Of a stretch of DNA of 7,135 nucleotides, positions 1-6,242 are shown in pieces. The position numbers and the translations under genes were made by a program. Every line of letters begins with the position of its first letter. Position 1 is the stretch's first letter. Below the pieces are notes generated by a model. The model did no database searches and was not told where the DNA came from. It saw only the letters and a list, made by a program, of their open reading frames with translations. Source of the DNA: Bacillota bacterium (GTDB taxonomy: Bacteria > Bacillota > Dethiobacteria > Dethiobacterales > Dethiobacteraceae); the NCBI GenBank assembly GCA_018725345.1, contig QLUI01000090.1, forward strand, positions 1 to 7,135, in the 5' to 3' direction.

Positions 1-1212
1 TCGGACTCCGAACGCCTACTGAGACAGGCGAAAGAAAGCAAAAAACATGCTGTGCCGTCAGCTTCGCACCCCTATGCGCAACTCTGCCCATCCTGTGGCG
101 TTTTGCCTGCGGCTGTACTCAGCAAATTTGAGCCGGGCACAATGCGTTGTGCGGCGTGTGCTGTTAAAGAGCAGGCTAGCGACAGGGCCCGTCTTTTGCA
201 GCAATTCAAGGAATGGGATAAATTGCCTGAAAACTGGCGTGGAGTTGCTGCGCGACTTCGGCCATCCGAAGATGTGGATGCTATTGGGGAACGTTCGCGA
301 AACTATATTGGCCTCATAGTCTGCGACGGCAACCTGCTGGGAGAAAAGTTGAAGGAATTCAAAAAGAAAGACGACTTCCAAAAGTTCAGCCAATTGGTCA
401 AGGAAACAACCAAGCGCGAGATTTTCCGCGCTGTTGCCGAACATTGCCCACCTGAAGAAAAAGCCCGCTTTGAATTTATCCTCTTGGGTGGGGACGACCT
501 AGTGCTCATAGTCCCAGGGAATGTAGCTGTGTCCATTGCCCGCGAGTTCTGTCAGGGGTTCTACCAAGCTATGCGGAATGCAGCAACCAACCACGCCAGT
601 GCGGATATTGCCAATGTTAATCAGACAGGCATAAATTTTGAAGTTTCCATGTCCGCCGGGGTTGCCATTGCACACAGCCACTACCCCTTGCGCGCCCTGC
701 ACCGCGTTGCTGAAGACCTGCTTAAGTCGGCAAAAAAACTCAGCACCAAATATAAACAGCAGGGCGAAAACGCTAGCGCGCTTGACTTTATGGTAATCTC
801 GACGCCTTCTACAAACCCCGTGGGTACGGTAAGGCAAGAAGAGTTGACACGGAAAGAGGGCGTACCGTTTCACCTTTATTATCGTCCTTACCGCGTCGCT
901 GCGAAAGGCATCTCCGACGATCATGCCGGCTTGCTCCTGACACACATAGCTTCCTTCAGGAGAGAAGGCTTCCCGCGCCGTGTCCTTAACCAGATGTGGC
1001 ACGCCCTGCGTCAAGAAAAATTCCAGTCCATCTACGAATATTTGCTGCTGCGCTCGCGGCTCGGCGGGAAAGCAAAAATTTGCCTGCAGAACTTTGAAAT
1101 GGCCTTCGGTTTGTGCGGCAGCTCGCCTTGGCTGCTCAGCGTCAGCGGCGAGGAGTATTTTTCGCCGCTGGCAGACCTGATTGAACTCTACGATTTTGCG
1201 GATGGGTGGTAA
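1..1212 (+). CDS. cas10: Cas10, type III CRISPR large subunit (5' end cut off by window)
   Basis: The frame is open from base 1, so the start and any N-terminal HD nuclease domain lie upstream; 403 C-terminal residues are visible. The GTG at 52 is an internal codon, not a convincing start. Visible parts, numbered from base 1: a zinc-ribbon-like set C29xxC32 and C50xxC53; the beginning of the second palm with a conserved Asp (YIGLIVCDGN, D109); the GGDD nucleotidyl-cyclase motif at 163-166 (bases 487-498); an SAGVAIAH strand followed by the LKSAKKL helix; and a helical C-terminal domain ending near SPLADLIELYDF. In known type III systems this palm turns ATP into cyclic oligoadenylate when target RNA is bound. 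GGDD is intact, so signalling activity is expected. Whether the HD DNase is present cannot be seen. The next gene begins 4 bp downstream of the stop. Family assignment is firm; the III-D subtype comes from the neighbours. Confidence 0.93.
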   Translation, partial: SDSERLLRQAKESKKHAVPSASHPYAQLCPSCGVLPAAVLSKFEPGTMRCAACAVKEQASDRARLLQQFKEWDKLPENWRGVAARLRPSEDVDAIGERSRNYIGLIVCDGNLLGEKLKEFKKKDDFQKFSQLVKETTKREIFRAVAEHCPPEEKARFEFILLGGDDLVLIVPGNVAVSIAREFCQGFYQAMRNAATNHASADIANVNQTGINFEVSMSAGVAIAHSHYPLRALHRVAEDLLKSAKKLSTKYKQQGENASALDFMVISTPSTNPVGTVRQEELTRKEGVPFHLYYRPYRVAAKGISDDHAGLLLTHIASFRREGFPRRVLNQMWHALRQEKFQSIYEYLLLRSRLGGKAKICLQNFEMAFGLCGSSPWLLSVSGEEYFSPLADLIELYDFADGW

Positions 1213-1216
1213 CAGG

Positions 1217-1951
1217 ATGCATTTTATAGAAATAGACCTTCGTCTTTTAGCGCAGTCTCCGCTGTACATTGGCACGGGCCATGGTTTTGGGGGTATTCTT
1301 GATGGCACAGTGGTTAAGGATGCCTATCGAGTCGGCGACCAACTGCGCCCCCGGGTCTGTCTGCCCGGCTCGACCTTAAAAGGACGATTGCGCCACTACT
1401 TTCAGCATGCCCGGCAACTGTTGCCACATTTGAGCCGCCCACATAACGAGCGAACATGCCGCCAACAGCTGTCGGCGCAATGTTGCGCGGAATGCCGGGT
1501 TTTTGGCTCAAAACTGCGCCAGGGGCAGTTTCGTTTCCCTGACGCTCCGCTCTTGCCAGAATTGACAACACTTGACGGCAACGCCTTGACGGTGCTGCAA
1601 ATAACCCAGCGTACCGGCACCCGTCTCAGCCGCTCAAGGCGAGTGGTAAAGGAAAAACATCTTTACACTATCGAAGCCGCTACGGAGGTGCTGGCTTTCA
1701 AGACTACCATAAACGGCGAGATGGGGCTTGCTACACTCAATACAGATGCCTTGAACGCCCCTGAAGTGGTCCTTATGTTGCTGGCCTGCCGACTAATGGA
1801 GCGGATTGGCGGATTTAAAACCGTCGGCTTGGGCAAAGTTAAGACCACAGTGGAACAAGTCAGGGTCAATGGACAGGCTAGCCTGAACGGGCAGGAGGAT
1901 GTTGATGGCCGCCTGCGTAGCCTCTGGGTGGAAGGAAGTGAAAATCCATGA
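1217..1951 (+). CDS. Cas7-type RAMP protein, Csm3-like (244 aa)
   Basis: RAMP-fold backbone subunit expected to bind crRNA and cleave target RNA. In order: a first beta strand leading to PLYIGTG (15-21); LDGTVVKD with D29 at the position of the catalytic Asp of Csm3 (DSPV in that family); the crRNA-binding LPGSTLKGRLR (49-59); a probable zinc site made of C81, C89/C90 and C93 just before RVFGSK; a basic loop TGTRLSRSRR ahead of LYTIEAA (149-155); and a C-terminal glycine-rich loop GGFKTVGLGKV (198-208). The ATG at 1217 is preferred because GGGTGG lies 7 nt upstream and the protein then opens directly with the RAMP strand. Earlier in-frame ATGs at 1181 and 1202 would overlap cas10 and lack a good ribosome binding site. 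The stop overlaps the next start as ATGA. Which backbone position it occupies cannot be told from sequence. Confidence 0.88.
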   Translation: MHFIEIDLRLLAQSPLYIGTGHGFGGILDGTVVKDAYRVGDQLRPRVCLPGSTLKGRLRHYFQHARQLLPHLSRPHNERTCRQQLSAQCCAECRVFGSKLRQGQFRFPDAPLLPELTTLDGNALTVLQITQRTGTRLSRSRRVVKEKHLYTIEAATEVLAFKTTINGEMGLATLNTDALNAPEVVLMLLACRLMERIGGFKTVGLGKVKTTVEQVRVNGQASLNGQEDVDGRLRSLWVEGSENP

Positions 1952-3198
1952 GGACACTCATCCTGAAAACAGCCAGTCCTGTCTCTGTCTCAGCGAGCCC
2001 GCTTGCCGGAAACGTGAACCGCACGTTGGAGTACCTGCCCGGCACGGCGGTGCGGGGAGCATTGGCGGCGAATTATCTGCGCTCTGGCGCGGCAAGTCAC
2101 CCCGATTTTCAGGCCCTCTTCGCAAGCAATGAAGTCCGCTACGGCAACCTTTATCCATATCGTGGCGTGCCTGCGCAACCCGTGCCGCTGACAGCCTATA
2201 GTTGCAAGCGCCACCCAGGCTTTGGTGCCGACAATGATGCCCCGCACGGTGTATTTGATTTGATGATTGACCTCCTGCTCTGGCAAGAGACGAAAGGGAA
2301 AGCGCAGGTACCTGAGATGTGCGGGTATGAGAGTGCTTGTTCGATGCCGTTGGACAGCTTCAGCGGGTTTTGCCTCTTCAATGAGAGGGACTGCCGTTAC
2401 GAATCTGTAAAGGCCACCAGTCGGCAGCGTGGCCACACCGAGCTCAGAGACGAGACGCAGGCTGCCCTGGTTGGCTCGCTGTATTTTGTCGAAATGCTTA
2501 ATGAGGGGCAGCGGTTTGCCGGACAAATTGCCGGCAACCAACCCTTGCTGGATAAAATTGCCTGCCTTTTGGAAGAACCGCTGCGATTGGGGATGGGTCA
2601 AACGCGCGGATTGGGCAAGTGCAGCAAAGAAGACTTCTTCAGCGCTCCTCTCCGCCAGTTGGAACCAATAGGACCGCAAAATGGTCTGGCGGGTCGGCTG
2701 TGCCGCCTCAACGCCGCCATCCAGCAGAGGGGTGCCGAGCAAACAGCAGACAAGCTTTATTTCACGTTAACCTGCCATTCCGACCTGATCGTGCGTGACC
2801 GGTTCCTGCGCTATCTTTCATACTTGCCTCTGGACGCAATACAGCAGAGCCTCCCAGGCGCGGATACCGCCATGTCTAGTTTCCGGCCAGTCGGCACCAT
2901 CGCGCGAACGAGGTTGCTGCCGGGCTGGAGCAGCGCCTGGAAGCTGCCAAAGGAGTGTGCCGTTGCCATTGCAAAAGGCTCTGTGTTCGTATATGGGGCG
3001 GAAAGGTCAAGCCTTGGCTGCTTTGGCGGTGACAATAAAGTCGAGAACGCCCTGGCCAAGTTGCTTGAGAGGCTTGAGCAGGACGGTCTGGGAGAAAGGC
3101 GAAACGAGGGTTTTGGGATCGTTGTCGCCTGCGACCCTTTCCATTACCATCGTTCCTCAGACGAGCAGTTGGCTGAAACCGAAAAGGCACGGCTGTGA
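1948..3198 (+). CDS. csx10: Csx10, Cas5-like RAMP of type III-D complexes
   Basis: 416 aa, a normal length for Csx10. Family-like stretches in order: an opening RAMP strand with LEYLPGTAVRGALA (27-40); ALFASNEVRYGNLYP (56-70); PLTAYSCKRHPG (80-91), HGVFDL (100-105) and further cysteines at 125 and 131; a central segment RGHTELRDETQAALVGSLYF (161-180); a first glycine-rich loop LRLGMGQTRGLGKC (212-225); then a second RAMP half with LPGWSSAWKLPKECAVAIAK (324-343) leading into GSVFVYG, and a second glycine loop LGERRNEGFGIV (381-392). Two RAMP halves in one chain are typical of this family. In type III-D it takes the Cas5/Csm4/Cmr3 position, gripping the 5' handle of the crRNA and contacting Cas10. 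The start overlaps the previous stop by 4 bp (ATGA), with AAGGAAG about 9 nt upstream. No missing motif or frameshift is evident. Confidence 0.9.
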   Translation: MRTLILKTASPVSVSASPLAGNVNRTLEYLPGTAVRGALAANYLRSGAASHPDFQALFASNEVRYGNLYPYRGVPAQPVPLTAYSCKRHPGFGADNDAPHGVFDLMIDLLLWQETKGKAQVPEMCGYESACSMPLDSFSGFCLFNERDCRYESVKATSRQRGHTELRDETQAALVGSLYFVEMLNEGQRFAGQIAGNQPLLDKIACLLEEPLRLGMGQTRGLGKCSKEDFFSAPLRQLEPIGPQNGLAGRLCRLNAAIQQRGAEQTADKLYFTLTCHSDLIVRDRFLRYLSYLPLDAIQQSLPGADTAMSSFRPVGTIARTRLLPGWSSAWKLPKECAVAIAKGSVFVYGAERSSLGCFGGDNKVENALAKLLERLEQDGLGERRNEGFGIVVACDPFHYHRSSDEQLAETEKARL

Positions 3199-3200
3199 GA

Positions 3201-3208
3201 AAAGGAGG
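3201..3208 (+). promoter_or_regulatory. Ribosome binding site deciding the start at 3216
   Basis: AAAGGAGG lies 7 nt before the ATG at 3216, the ideal distance. It argues against the in-frame GTG at 3195, which precedes the site, and the ATG at 3210, which is only 1 nt away. It lies just after the csx10 stop, so the small-subunit gene can be loaded independently of the upstream reading frame. Confidence 0.8.
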
Positions 3209-3215
3209 CATGTCC

Positions 3216-3692
3216 ATGCCTTTGCCTGAAGAATTGTTGAAAACCGTACATCTGAGCGCTCGCCTGCACGACGAGAGAAACACCCTCCGCGATGAGGCCA
3301 AGGAGATGCTGGGCTTTGCCTGCCTGAAAGAGCTGACCCGAGCGCAACTGAACGGCCTGGTGCGGTTCGTGCTGCAAGCGGATGACAAAGAGCAGGTGAG
3401 CAGTTTCCTTAAAAAACAGATGCAACGCAGAGCTGCTCAGGCCACAGGCCTCAACTCTCCCCTGCCTGGGAGAAACCAGACGCTGGCAGAGCATCTTGAA
3501 CAGTATTTTGCGGAAACGCTTTGGCAAAAGGCATGTGAGGCGGCAAAGACGGCTTATCAAAGCACTTGTTTGGCGCTTGGCAAAAAGCAGCCGGAAGAAG
3601 CGCCGCCAGATTTTGCTCAGGAGGCCTGGCGGCGGCTGGCTCGGGAATTCGCAGGTTATATAGCGGGGTGGCACCGTATTAAGACAACATAG
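3216..3692 (+). CDS. Small helical protein, probable Cas11-type small subunit (158 aa)
   Basis: No enzymatic motif is visible. The sequence is rich in Leu, Ala, Lys, Glu and Arg and reads as a bundle of alpha helices: roughly 4-34, 36-52 (LKELTRAQLNGLVRFVLQA), 57-76, 88-122 and 131-152, with a proline/glycine break near 80-86. Size, helicity and position between csx10 and cas7 genes fit a Cas11 small subunit (Csm2/Cmr5-like), which lines the inner filament along the crRNA-target duplex. The helix beginning with LTRAQL resembles the LT-x-xQ pattern I associate with Csm2, but this is a weak resemblance. The ATG at 3216 is chosen because AAAGGAGG (3201-3208) sits 7 nt upstream. An in-frame GTG at 3195 overlaps the csx10 stop, and the ATG at 3210 is only 1 nt from the ribosome binding site. 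Function is inferred mainly from context. Confidence 0.6.
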   Translation: MPLPEELLKTVHLSARLHDERNTLRDEAKEMLGFACLKELTRAQLNGLVRFVLQADDKEQVSSFLKKQMQRRAAQATGLNSPLPGRNQTLAEHLEQYFAETLWQKACEAAKTAYQSTCLALGKKQPEEAPPDFAQEAWRRLAREFAGYIAGWHRIKTT

Positions 3693-3697
3693 GGAGG
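3691..3697 (+). promoter_or_regulatory. Ribosome binding site of the csx7-like gene
   Basis: AGGGAGG overlaps the stop codon (TAG, 3690-3692) of the preceding small-subunit gene and lies 9 nt before the ATG at 3707; an AAGG follows at 3698-3701. This fixes the start of the Csx7-like protein. Confidence 0.75.
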
Positions 3698-3706
3698 AAG
3701 GCATAG

Positions 3707-4528
3707 ATGTTCACATCGCGATTGCTTAATCGTTACTTCATCACAGGGGAAGTGGCCTTAAAAACGCCGCTACACATCGGCAGCGGCAAGGGGGATGTCG
3801 AAACGGATTCCGCCGTGGTGCGCTACCTGAACGGCAATCCTTACGTCCCGGGCTCGTCTTTTAAAGGAGTTTTGCGCAGCACGATAGAACGCTTGGCAGG
3901 GGCATTGGGCTATCGCACGTGTTGCCTGGACGAAAGTAGCGGCTCCAAATGTCCAACTGTAGACGAGGAAGTCCAAAAGGGTTACCTGGAAATGCAGGAA
4001 CGTGGTGAACGCGAGGAGAAGTTGCTGGAATTTCTGGATAAGCATCTTTGCGATACCTGTAAGGCCTTCGGCTCCCCTTTTGCCGGCTCCAAGGTGTTTG
4101 TGGATGATCTCGGCTTGAAGCCGGATGTTCATTTAGACAAGCGAGAAATCCGGGATGGTGTCGGGATTGACCGCGACACCGGCACGGCCAAGGGAAGAGT
4201 CAAGTTCGATTACGAAACCGTTCCGGCAGATGCTCGCTTCCAGATGAATATCGTGGCAGAAAACGCCACGTCCCAGGATCTGTCGCTGCTGGCCATTGCG
4301 CTCTGCGAGATGCAGCGGGAGGGGAACCTGCGCCTTGGCGGCATAACATCGCGAGGTCTGGGGTGGGGACAGTTGGTTGATGTTCAGGTGAGAAAGATCG
4401 ACTTCAACGGTCCTCCGGCGGTGGTACGGGAGGCCTTGCTCGGGGATTGGCGAACGCTCCCAGCTGAAGGAGGCGCAGATTTCGTCAAGGAGCATCTGAA
4501 AACTAAGGAGGCACCCAAGCCATGCTAA
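3707..4528 (+). CDS. csx7: Csx7-like Cas7 RAMP protein (273 aa)
   Basis: Strong match by eye to the Csx7 (TIGR02581-type) branch of Cas7/Csm3-like RAMPs. In order: RLLNRYFITGEV (5-16); PLHIGSGKGD (21-30); TDSAVVR with D34 at the Csm3 catalytic-Asp position; YVPGSSFKGVLRS (46-58), the crRNA-contacting loop; a zinc-type cysteine set C72, C73, C82, C115, C118 leading into KAFGSPFAGSK; IRDGVGIDRDTGTAKG (148-163), highly characteristic of this family; and LGGITSRGLGWG (210-221), the C-terminal glycine loop. A lysine/proline-rich tail follows. It should be a backbone subunit able to cut target RNA. The start has AGGGAGG (3691-3697) 9 nt upstream. Its 3' end overlaps the next gene by 7 bp (ATGCTAA). 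Csm3 is an acceptable alternative label. Confidence 0.88.
   Translation: MFTSRLLNRYFITGEVALKTPLHIGSGKGDVETDSAVVRYLNGNPYVPGSSFKGVLRSTIERLAGALGYRTCCLDESSGSKCPTVDEEVQKGYLEMQERGEREEKLLEFLDKHLCDTCKAFGSPFAGSKVFVDDLGLKPDVHLDKREIRDGVGIDRDTGTAKGRVKFDYETVPADARFQMNIVAENATSQDLSLLAIALCEMQREGNLRLGGITSRGLGWGQLVDVQVRKIDFNGPPAVVREALLGDWRTLPAEGGADFVKEHLKTKEAPKPC
4505..4511 (+). promoter_or_regulatory. Ribosome binding site for the RAMP gene at 4522
   Basis: AAGGAGG inside the last codons of the Csx7-like gene, 10 nt before the ATG at 4522. The start codon overlaps the upstream stop as ATGCTAA, an arrangement typical of translational coupling. Confidence 0.75.
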
Positions 4529-5679
4529 AAGCGCTGAGATGCGAATGCCGCATTGCGTTCACTTTAACTCCGAAAGGCCCGATACTGATTAAACGGGATG
4601 TCAAGAAGGAGGAAGAGAATGAGCTTCTCAGGCTGTTCGGTGGCCGGCCCCCGGCGATGATGTTTGTGCGCACCCTGCGCGAAGGCAAACTGGTGCCCTA
4701 TATTCCCGGAAGTTCGCTAAAGGGTGTGATGCGCAGTTACGCCGAGCGCATTGCCCGCACCCTACACGTTCAACAAGGCTGCTGCGACCCCTTCTGTGCC
4801 CCGGAGCCGGCCCAGCCCATTACAGACCCGAACACTTCTTGCTCGGAAAAGTTCGTGCACCGGCGAGACGGCAAGCGGCAAGGCAGAGTGATTCGGGGTT
4901 TAGATGAGAATCTCATCGGTGAGGTGGTCTATCGGGATGCCTGCCCGATCTGTAAGCTCTTTGGCTGCAGCTTCCTGCAGAGCAGGCTGCTTGTCTCCGA
5001 CGGCTACACCGCTGCCTATGACAACGCCCGAGGCGACCGACTATACGGGCAGAGCAACTACGTAAAGCTACCCCGCCGACACAGCGTCGCCATCGACCGC
5101 TATACCGGCGGGGCAAAGGGAGGGGCGCTTTTCGATTTCGAAGTCGAAGAACAGGCAACCTTCGCTTTTACCCTCATTCTTCAGAATTTCGAACTGTGGC
5201 AGTTGGGCTTGCTCGCCTTCCTGTTCCGTGATTTCAGCGAGCAGTTTATCCCTATTGGGGCTGGCAAGTCCCGGGGGCTGGGACGTGTGGAGGGGAAAGT
5301 GGCAGAGGTCAAAATCGGCTACTTTGGTTCCGTTGGCAGCCTCAAGACAGGGCATATCCCAGGCGTAGACAAGCTGTTGGGCCAAAATGGCTACGGATTT
5401 GTTGCAGACGACGTGGTGCTGTTGCCCGACTGCCCTCCTCTCCATGCAGACGGCCCGTTGCGTCATACCTATACCTTCGATGCCGAAGGATCTCAGCGAC
5501 TATTTGCTGCTGTTGCGCCGCGTTGGTGCAAACCTGATAACCGCGACGGCTATGACGGCTATATTGACTGCTACACCCCGCCTGAAAAGATGAAGATCGC
5601 ATTCTTTAACACCATATCGCAAGGAAGTGGGCCAAGCGGGCAGCCTGGCAGGGAAGGAGGCGATGCAGTTTATGGCTAA
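4522..5679 (+). CDS. Csm3-like Cas7 RAMP protein with C-terminal extension (385 aa)
   Basis: Second member of the same RAMP branch as the gene before it. Shared features: VPYIPGSSLKGVMRSYAERI (58-77); cysteines C87, C88, C92, C107 and CPIC at 141-144 before KLFGCSFLQS; HSVAIDRYTGGAKG (187-200), parallel to the IDRDTGTAKG of the Csx7-like neighbour; and IGAGKSRGLGRV (245-256). Differences: there is no IGSG motif near the N terminus, and the catalytic-Asp position falls on A45 (GCG, bases 4654-4656) in RPPAMMFVR, so target-RNA cleavage by this subunit may be lost. About 125 residues follow the glycine loop (260-385) with no motif I recognise, ending in a Gly-rich stretch. The start ATG has AAGGAGG (4505-4511) 10 nt upstream, and the end overlaps the next gene by 8 bp. 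Expected role: a structural, crRNA-binding backbone subunit of the complex. Confidence 0.85.
   Translation: MLKALRCECRIAFTLTPKGPILIKRDVKKEEENELLRLFGGRPPAMMFVRTLREGKLVPYIPGSSLKGVMRSYAERIARTLHVQQGCCDPFCAPEPAQPITDPNTSCSEKFVHRRDGKRQGRVIRGLDENLIGEVVYRDACPICKLFGCSFLQSRLLVSDGYTAAYDNARGDRLYGQSNYVKLPRRHSVAIDRYTGGAKGGALFDFEVEEQATFAFTLILQNFELWQLGLLAFLFRDFSEQFIPIGAGKSRGLGRVEGKVAEVKIGYFGSVGSLKTGHIPGVDKLLGQNGYGFVADDVVLLPDCPPLHADGPLRHTYTFDAEGSQRLFAAVAPRWCKPDNRDGYDGYIDCYTPPEKMKIAFFNTISQGSGPSGQPGREGGDAVYG
5654..5660 (+). promoter_or_regulatory. Ribosome binding site of the csx19-like gene
   Basis: AAGGAGG within the end of the preceding RAMP gene. It is 11 nt from the ATG at 5672 and only 2 nt from the ATG at 5663, so it favours 5672 although the spacing is slightly long. 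The start overlaps the upstream stop as ATGGCTAA. Confidence 0.65.
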
Positions 5680-6241
5680 GGCTGGATCCCTGCGCGGGGA
5701 TGCTGCTGCCCTACGTAACGCGCTGGAGGAGCTGAATGAAGTAAAGGCGCTCCGCTATGTGCTGCTGGAGCGGGTGGACCGGATCAGGCTGGCGCTGTTT
5801 TCTTTTACACTAGGCACGAACCGGTTAGCGGAAAATCCCGACGAAAACTTTACTGAGTGGGAGGAGGGGCGCGCCTTCGGTCCGCTGGCGGAACTGCGCT
5901 GGAGCAAGCTGGGTGAAGGAAACTATCACATTTGCTGCCTGAGCGATGGATACGGCGTTTTCCCGTCTGGCATGTCTGGATCAGAGGTGGAGTTGTCGCA
6001 ACACTGCCGCGCCGAGCAGGAGCATTACCTGTGGGGCGTCTTCGAGGACGACTCTAAGGCGTGGTATGACGAACGCATCCCGCAGTTCCTGGCCTATCCG
6101 CTCGAAGTGCCTCGAGGACGAGGACGCATGCGGGTGGTTCTGCGGACCGTCGAATACCTCCGTCTTACGGTTGCCAAGGATGGAACCAACAGTGAGGACC
6201 GTTTCGTCCGCTGGCAGGATTTAACTTTGAAGGAGGCGTAA
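5672..6241 (+). CDS. csx19: Csx19-like type III-D accessory protein (189 aa)
   Basis: Resembles the Csx19 (TIGR03984-type) proteins that accompany Csx10 in type III-D loci. Stretches I associate with that family are GRAFGPLAELRWSKL (from about residue 65), HYLWGVFEDDSKAW, YDERIPQFLAYPLEVP, and the closing DRFVRWQDL. It has no catalytic signature, signal peptide or membrane segment. The fold looks mixed alpha/beta, with an N-terminal helix rich in Leu, Glu and Arg. Its molecular role in the complex is not known to me. The ATG at 5672 is preferred: AAGGAGG (5654-5660) lies 11 nt upstream and the junction with the preceding stop is ATGGCTAA. An in-frame ATG at 5663 is only 2 nt from that site, and a GTG at 5627 has no clear site. 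The next gene starts 1 bp after its stop. Family call is moderate; position in the operon supports it. Confidence 0.68.
   Translation: MAKAGSLRGDAAALRNALEELNEVKALRYVLLERVDRIRLALFSFTLGTNRLAENPDENFTEWEEGRAFGPLAELRWSKLGEGNYHICCLSDGYGVFPSGMSGSEVELSQHCRAEQEHYLWGVFEDDSKAWYDERIPQFLAYPLEVPRGRGRMRVVLRTVEYLRLTVAKDGTNSEDRFVRWQDLTLKEA
6230..6236 (+). promoter_or_regulatory. Ribosome binding site of the TIGR03986-type RAMP gene
   Basis: AAGGAGG at the very end of the csx19-like gene, 6 nt before the ATG at 6243. It makes this start unambiguous. Confidence 0.85.
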
Positions 6242-6242
6242 A

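Noticed and set aside
52..1212. GTG at 52 as the true start of the cas10-like gene
   Set aside because: The frame is open upstream to base 1, no ribosome binding site precedes 52, and the protein would begin inside the Cas10 just before its zinc ribbon. A 5'-truncated gene is the simpler reading.
499..1308. Long antisense open frame (269 aa) opposite cas10
   Set aside because: It has no family resemblance and overlaps the conserved Cas10 palm and C-terminal coding region on the other strand.
1990..2742. Long antisense open frame (250 aa) opposite csx10
   Set aside because: It has no recognisable motif and lies wholly opposite a strongly supported csx10. Long antisense frames are common in moderate-GC coding DNA.
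4605..4621. Strong AAGGAGG-like site followed by an out-of-frame ATG inside the RAMP gene at 4522
   Set aside because: The frame from the ATG at 4619 ends after 13 codons, so it does not support an internal gene.
4903..4917. Small perfect palindrome GATGAGA-A-TCTCATC
   Set aside because: It has 7-bp arms and a 1-base centre in the middle of a coding region, with no second copy seen. It is consistent with chance and cannot form a terminator-like hairpin.
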